This document shows positions 57,966-64,000 of a stretch of 64,000 bases of DNA, piece by piece (the stretch's first letter is position 1; every line of letters begins with the position of its first letter). Under the pieces are notes generated by a model, which made no database searches, was not told the origin of the DNA, and worked only from the letters and a program-made list of their open reading frames with translations. The translations under genes were made by a program, and so were the position numbers. Source of the DNA: Rallus limicola (taxonomy: Eukaryota; Chordata; Aves; Gruiformes; Rallidae); the NCBI GenBank assembly GCA_022605955.1, contig JAKCOZ010000040.1, forward strand, positions 4,226,558 through 4,290,557, written 5' to 3'.

Positions 57966-60900
57966 TTCCCTGGAAAAAAGTGAAGTGCAAATATCAAGTG
58001 AAACATAGGCAAATACCACGTGAATCTCTCAGAACACTTCTGCAGACATCCATAAATCCTTGTTTGTGTTATGCCCTTTAAATCACTGCCGAAAGTGAGG
58101 TTGTGGCAGCTCCCTTCAGTTGGATAGTGTGTGTCCATCTTGCTTGGCTTCAGCCCCCGGAGTTGTAACTGAGGCAGTGAGCTGCTTCACTCAGGGCTGA
58201 GCTGGAGTTTGTTCACAGGTCTTGTGATCTAACGTATCGCATCGCTGGGCAATCAGGATTATGATTATTGCTTTAATAGCAGGTTTTGACAGCCAACAGC
58301 AGAGTTCTTCCTCCTTCACCTTCCTTACACATGTTTATACAACGTAAGAGACCTTCCCATGGTGGTTAGGAAATTGGTCTTTTTTGGTTTCTGCAGTATT
58401 ATTCACATTATTTTGCTTTAAAAGCAGTAGACTATGGAAAACGTGATATCCACACCCAATTTAGATTTAAGATAATCCAATCCAGGTACAAAACTCTGAA
58501 TGTTAGAAGTGTTTCTCCTTTTTCAGATTAGCTCTTGTTAAAGGAAAAAAGGCTTCCTGATACAAACAGTAATAGAACAGTTGAGATTACTCTATTTTTC
58601 TGTAACACATCTTGATGGCAGAGATGTTTTCCTGCAGAACTTGCCCAAGAACTTGACCATTGTTTCTTAACAGACATTGTTCAGAGCAAGATGAAGGTGA
58701 ATCACAGCCTTTGCTGCTGCTCAGGCTGCTCAGTGTATGGATACAGGAACACAAAGGTGATCCTTGGGATAAAGCTGTGCTTTCAGTAACTCTATTCAGT
58801 CTCTCAGTGTTTCAGTCTCTTGAGCCATAAATCTGTTATGTGTGAGTGGTGTCATCAGAATTGTTTCTCAGTTGTTACTGAAATCCCTGGCAAAAGTTTC
58901 AGCAGCATTGGAAAGATTGGAATGGGCTTGGGATGCTCGAATGACTGCTGTGTTAGATGTCTTCTCAGTGTCATGGCATCTGTGGGCCACTGTGTCTCCT
59001 CTCCTAGTTAGTGCTGACATCTATTAAAATGTCAGCTAATTACAGTAGGTCTCCTAACCTTGAATTACCCTGGAAGGAAAATATTTTTCTTGGTGCAAAC
59101 TTACGGTACCCCATAATTTATGGTCACGTTGGTGTGTGTATTATGAGTGTGGTACCCAAAACAAGTAGTTAATAAATAATGACCAACCTGTAGGTAGAGC
59201 AGAGATGGTGAACAGACAGGTTGTATTTAATGTTATTAAACACACTATGGTAATTAGTGTCTGAAGGCAGTAGAAGGGTAGCACTGTGTAGCACCAGTCG
59301 TTGCAACAACCAGTGACAGTGCCCACTCCCAAATCACTGTGTTAGCAGGTAAGTTGGAATGTTTTGATAAGCATTGCTAAGGTGCTGAAAAATGGGATAC
59401 TCCATTAATAGCTTGGAACTATCTGTTTGTTAAGCAGGAAATAGAATAGAAGATCATTATAATTTTCATATAAAACCAGGAGTCTGAGCTGTTATGATAG
59501 CAGAATGTCACCTGTATTTAACAGGCAGGCTAGTTTGTTGGGGTTTTTCTGTCTTTGATTTGTGTTTTATTTTAATTGTTTAAAGGCACATGGGTTGAGC
59601 AGAAAAATCTTAATTTAAAACATGGATGACTTTCTGATTTTTTTTTTTTTCTTCCCCTCCCCATCATCCCAGTGATGTCTGGATACTTTCCCATAGTTAT
59701 TTAAAGTGATGATCGTGAAGAAAGTGTTGCCAACTTAGAATATGGTAGAGTGGATGCTTGCTTAATACTGTTGAGAATCAGCCAACACGGATCTAATTAG
59801 GGACTGAAGTGTGATGTTGTATGGTTTTATTTGTGAAATTCTTGATTTATCAATGGTAAATGTTCCTATGTAATGAACTCTGTAAGTATAGTAATTATGT
59901 ATGATAACATATGATTCAAATCTTAGCTGTAATTAGAGAATAAGAAGTTAGGAAAAACTTTATCAAGATGGAAGCATGAGACACATTTTCCACATCAGGC
60001 CCTAACAAAGTTAGGTCAGCCCTATTTACATTACTTTGATTTAAAGAATATTCCCATTTCCCTGATCTTTGGTTTGTTAGATGACAGCCATCATTAAAAC
60101 ACACATTTTACTTAAAAACAAATCTATGTGAGCTAGAACTGGAACCAAGACTATTTTTTTTTGTCACTGTGTATTTTGTTTCCAACGTGTATGTATGTGC
60201 AAAGAATTTAAACTGTGATTTTATTTGATTTTAGAATACCATCCAAGCTTACTCAATTTATCAGATGAATACCAGCTGGTGCAACTGACAGCCAAAGCTA
60301 GAAAAATAACCTCATTTAAAGATGGAAATCCCTATTCATGAGACCATTTCAGAGATTTTGCTTTCCAGCAGGACTGGTTGAGCAGCATGTTCTGATTATT
60401 GGTGTAGTGTATGGTTTTCAAAGACAGATGGTCATTGTGTTTAATGTCTGTGTATTAATGTTCTGTTGATAAAAGTATGAGTAAGTTGTTAATTTCTCTG
60501 GGAAAATATAATTAAACTGTTGAGATCAGGGTACATGTGACCTATACTACATTTGGTTAGGAGGCTTAAAATTCAATTAGCTTTGCAAAGTTCTCTGAGT
60601 TTTTACCTGCTCAAATGCAGTGTCTGCTGGCTTAGATTATGAGAAAAAAGGATTGCTTTACCTTAGGATGAACAGAAAACCAGTCCTAGATAACATCCTG
60701 TTAATTGGAAGGTTGCTTGATCCTGATGTTAAATATTTTCATTAGAGAATGGGTGGTGGTGTTCTCAAAGTATCTCACAGACTTCTCAGACTTGTTACTG
60801 TGATACCAGACCTCCCGGTACCATTTTATAGTGTCCCTCTCTACAACGGCTGTCAAGTGGCTTTGGAAGGCAGGCTTTCTGTTTTGTCCTTTAAGTCTTA

Positions 60901-61461
60901 AAGCTTTAAATCTTCCTTCCATCATGGGTTTTGGCTTGACAGGAGAACATTGCAGCTGGAATGCGTATCACTGAACCTCAAAGTATGCCTTCCTTCTGTA
61001 GGTACTTGTCTTCTGGGTTAGCACAACAGCAGCTGCTTCATTCCAGCAGCTAGAAGTGTTGACAGTATTGTGATTTTTTAAAAAAAAACTTATTTTCCAT
61101 AAACTGTTCCTCTTACCTGTTTAGATCATCCTTAGGTTAACTAGGGGTAACTTCTTCAGGGTAGGCAGCTTAGCGAGCTCTTACCGTATGCCTGCTTTTG
61201 TGCACTAGGCTGTGTGTAGTAAGACGTTGAGCTTAATGTGACCACATACTTCTGTTTGACAGAAGGTAAGAAGCTGCTTCTCATGACTCTATTTAAGAAA
61301 CTATTTGAAGCTAGATATGCAGGATGTTAGAGGTGTGGTGAACGTGTCTTTTGCTGTTGTACACCTCGGTTGTTCTTTTAACACTTCTGAGGAAGAGTAG
61401 AATTCAGTTACTGCCTACACAGGTTACACAAGAAATTCTTGGGGTCTGCAAGGCTGCAGAC
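57966..61461. other. Non-coding, probable first intron
   Basis: No supported gene is present. T runs lie near 59639-59651 and 60154-60162, and an A run near 61081-61088. None clearly tails a retrocopy. Confidence 0.45.
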
Positions 61462-62060
61462 TCACTGCTTAGTATCTGAGCTGCTTAGCTGCCTCATCTC
61501 CTGAGCATGCTGAACCTTAATTACTGTATCTTGTAACTTTTTATTTACTTGTCTTTGTGGCATTATTACTGGCTTGTACTTTTCAGTAGCATCTCTTTGC
61601 TGTTGTTTGCAGGTTGTGTACACTGCTGTTTGAGCAGCTTTGTCCACAGTGTGCTCATTCCAAAATTGCCTGAATCAATGAAAAGGTCCCAGCTGACTCT
61701 TTCTGCCATACTGGGTGAAGTTGAATAAGGTGATGGATATACTGGAACAGCAAACATAGTATAGGAGGTGTACATCAGATTGGTATTGCTGTGCGCTGAT
61801 GACTGTTCAAGAGGAAAGCGATGAACAGTTGGAAGCAATGTCAGTGAGTGCAGTGGGTGGGTGAAAGTGGTGTTAGCACTGGTGTGTGTCCCAGGACAGC
61901 CTCATTGTTTGGGTCAGCAGGACCGTTCTGCTTGTGTCAGTTCCCTACATGGTGCTGCTGGGGAGGAGGGAGGGCAAACCACCATCAGGTCTTTGTGTTG
62001 GTGTGGGAGATGAGTAGAGCTGAGTAGTAGGACCACCACCTTCTCTCTGCTAAGTCCAGG
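61462..62060 (-). pseudogene. Disrupted coding-like block, probable retrocopy remnant
   Basis: On the minus strand, low-stop sequence continues from about 62060 to a TGA near 61462 but changes frame. The proximal part reads GGPTTQLYSSPTPTQRPDG, then meets a stop near 61950. A second frame carries MYTSYTMFAVPVYPSPYS and ends in DLFIDSGNFG. After a one-base shift near 61660, the final part contains VDKAAQTAVYTTCKQQQ and KLQDTVIKVQHAQEM before the stop. The composition (Pro/Ser/Thr/Tyr-rich, then Gln/Lys-rich) is protein-like. No splice sites divide the parts, which suggests an intronless retrocopy. I do not recognise the parent, and no A tail was found just downstream. Confidence 0.35.
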
Positions 62061-64000
62061 AGAACCGGCTTGGATAAAATATACTGATATAATAGAAATT
62101 ACTGCATTTCACTATTTTTACTATTAAAAATACATTACCACAGGACAGGTTTTAAAACCCCACACTCAGGAGAAATCCTGACTGTGTGTTGTTCTGATGG
62201 AAGCACATGTAGTTGTGGTTTATGTGTTCAATCGAGAGGCAATAATTCTAAAATTGATCTCCCCCAAAAAACCTGTTTGTATATTAGACTCTAAATATAT
62301 TTGTTGTGATACAACATGTCAGAATGTATAACTTTCATGCAGCTAAATAGCGGAATTTACAAATATAATTAGAGGGTTAAAGGCATTTAAAGAATAAAAG
62401 CACTTTAATGACATTCAGTTTTTATTGACAACCCACTAATATCTGCTGCATTCACATAAAGATTTCTAATGTAATAATATGAGCAGATGAAAGCTCTGCT
62501 ATTTAAAAGCTCAGTGCAGAGCATATTCGTCAAATGTGCTCTCTGAATACAGATGGAAAGTTACTGAGCAAATTATGGGTAGTCAGCACTCATCTGCAGC
62601 CTACACTGTGTGAGCCGTGGTCGACTCTTTGTTTTATGGGGTGTCATGTTAAGAGATGTATTAAGAAGATAGATGGCAGCAAACTGAAACATTTCTGAGG
62701 AGTTATCTTTAGTTATTCCAAAAATCTGTGCGTGTCTTCAGCTTTCCAAAACATGCATCACTGCTGCTTTTGGAAGGACAGAATCCCCTTTGCTCCTCAA
62801 CAGCCAGAGGTAGTCACGAGCACCTGGGTCTTGACCAGGAGAAGGAATTGTGGAGTGTGTCAAATAGGTCTTAAGACCTTTTCTACTTCTGTTTCTTTAG
62901 GACTGAAGAAATATATGATGGGTTTTTTTTTAGTTTGGGTTTTTTTTTTTTAAAGTAACACCTAATAAAAATCTTCCTTGTTCTGAACATGTTTGGCTTC
63001 AGCTTTGGTAGTGGCTCAGTTAAAATAAACGCCATTAACTGTGGCCTCTTGCTCGTGTGGCTGGATGCTCCTTCTGAAATGGTTGGAGGGCAAGCAGAAG
63101 TTAGCAGGACCCAGCAAGGGCATCTGGAGAAGGGATGTCCTCCTGCAGCGTGGGGTAAGCTGCAGTGCCTGGGTCAGCCCCTTCCTCCCTACTAGAGCCA
63201 GAAGCACTCTTAGTGCAGGGGGATCAGAGCTCCTTTTGAGTGTTTCCTAGTCTGGTGGAAACAGCCATGATCCTGGTGTGCTGGTTACTCACTTTTTAGT
63301 TACCCTTCCACAGGAGTGAAAGCCTGAAAGCAGGGAGGTAATTGGCAACCCTGAGAAATCAGATTGGGTTGCTTCATGAATTTACAGGGTGCCTTACAGC
63401 TTTACATACAGCATTATTCGTGTAAGACCATGTGAGAAGTTCTGTGCAGGTTCCGGAGCACAGTGTGAGTTACAAGTTAAGCTGTCAATTACTCCTCAGT
63501 ATCTTCTTGCAGTAGAACAAAAACCCTGCTGAAGTGGGTGAATATTATTCTACTTTGCTTTAAACTCTCAGGCTCAAGGTGGCCTCAGTTTACTTGGATT
63601 TGTTTGCTTGATGACAAATGAGATGTGTCTGTGTGTCCTCCTACTTGCTGTTTCTCAGATTAGGTGTCTAAAAGAGTAGACGGGTGAAGCTGTACCATCA
63701 GCACAGACAAATATGTACCCTGGTACAAAAATAGGTGCTCTGGCCTTTTTCAGTAAGTGCCAAGATGCATTTCTCGTGGCTCTTTGTTGGTGAACTTCTT
63801 GTAAGTAGGTGATGACAGAGCAAAGGGCCAAGTACTGAGCTCTTGATTTAGTGCTGAATCCTTTCGCTGGAGTTGTGTTTATGTAAGGATTGAGTTTAAA
63901 AAAAAAACAACACTCAGGAGAGGTTGCAGGATTTTAGCAGGCAAGCTTGCTATGTTAGAGGAGAATATTTGGAAGTAACATTACTTTTTAAATAGTACTT
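62061..64000. other. Non-coding, right edge
   Basis: No supported gene is present. T runs lie near 62923-62952 and an A run near 63897-63907. The overlapping frames at 62989-63250 on both strands are shadows without recognisable domains. The rightward gene inferred from island 2 must continue past the window end, if its coding exons exist. Confidence 0.5.

Overview
The window looks like nuclear DNA from a bird, or less likely another sauropsid. Most of it is AT-leaning, stop-rich, non-coding sequence. The recognisable transposons are all CR1/L3-type LINEs: two young-looking 3' ends, other short 3' pieces and three old decayed copies. I saw no mammalian Alu, B1 or L1 sequence. CR1 dominance with low repeat density is typical of birds. 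Nothing suggests a prokaryote, a plasmid or an organelle, so operons, ribosome binding sites and CRISPR arrays do not apply.

Two CpG islands organise the window. Island 1 (about 9.1-9.83 kb) carries a good minus-strand splice donor at 9489/9488 and a perfect 14-bp RFX X-box palindrome 20 bp inside the exon. I read it as the promoter and untranslated first exon of a gene running leftward out of the window. Island 2 (about 38.24-40.05 kb) is larger. It has a cluster of GC boxes, G-quadruplex-type runs and three plus-strand splice donors (exon ends at 39348, 39805 and 39961). I read it as a TATA-less promoter with alternative untranslated first exons of a gene running rightward. On that reading 40-64 kb is mostly its first intron, and 10-38 kb lies between the two promoters. 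I cannot name either gene, because no coding exon is recognisable.

Region by region: 1-9 kb holds a broken coding-like block (minus strand, 1.48-2.16 kb), a CR1 3' end, an old CR1/L3 copy and a short antisense CR1. From 9.1 to 9.83 kb is island 1. From 9.84 to 38.2 kb is non-coding sequence with CR1 scraps, a 26-base C run, a compact RFX/CArG/RFX motif cluster at 20.55-20.65 kb and one unexplained minus-strand reading frame near 27 kb. From 38.24 to 40.05 kb is island 2, including an imperfect GGCCCC hexanucleotide tract. From 40 to 64 kb is intron-like sequence with two old L3-type LINE fragments, a perfect 39-bp tandem duplication and two disrupted coding-like blocks on the minus strand (42.4-43.0 kb and 61.46-62.06 kb).

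I found no intact protein-coding gene and no convincing new biological system. The very long open frames in both islands are an effect of GC-rich sequence lacking stop codons. The strongest leads are regulatory: the X-box in island 1, the motif cluster at 20.6 kb, and the hexanucleotide tract between alternative first exons. The broken coding-like blocks come next.
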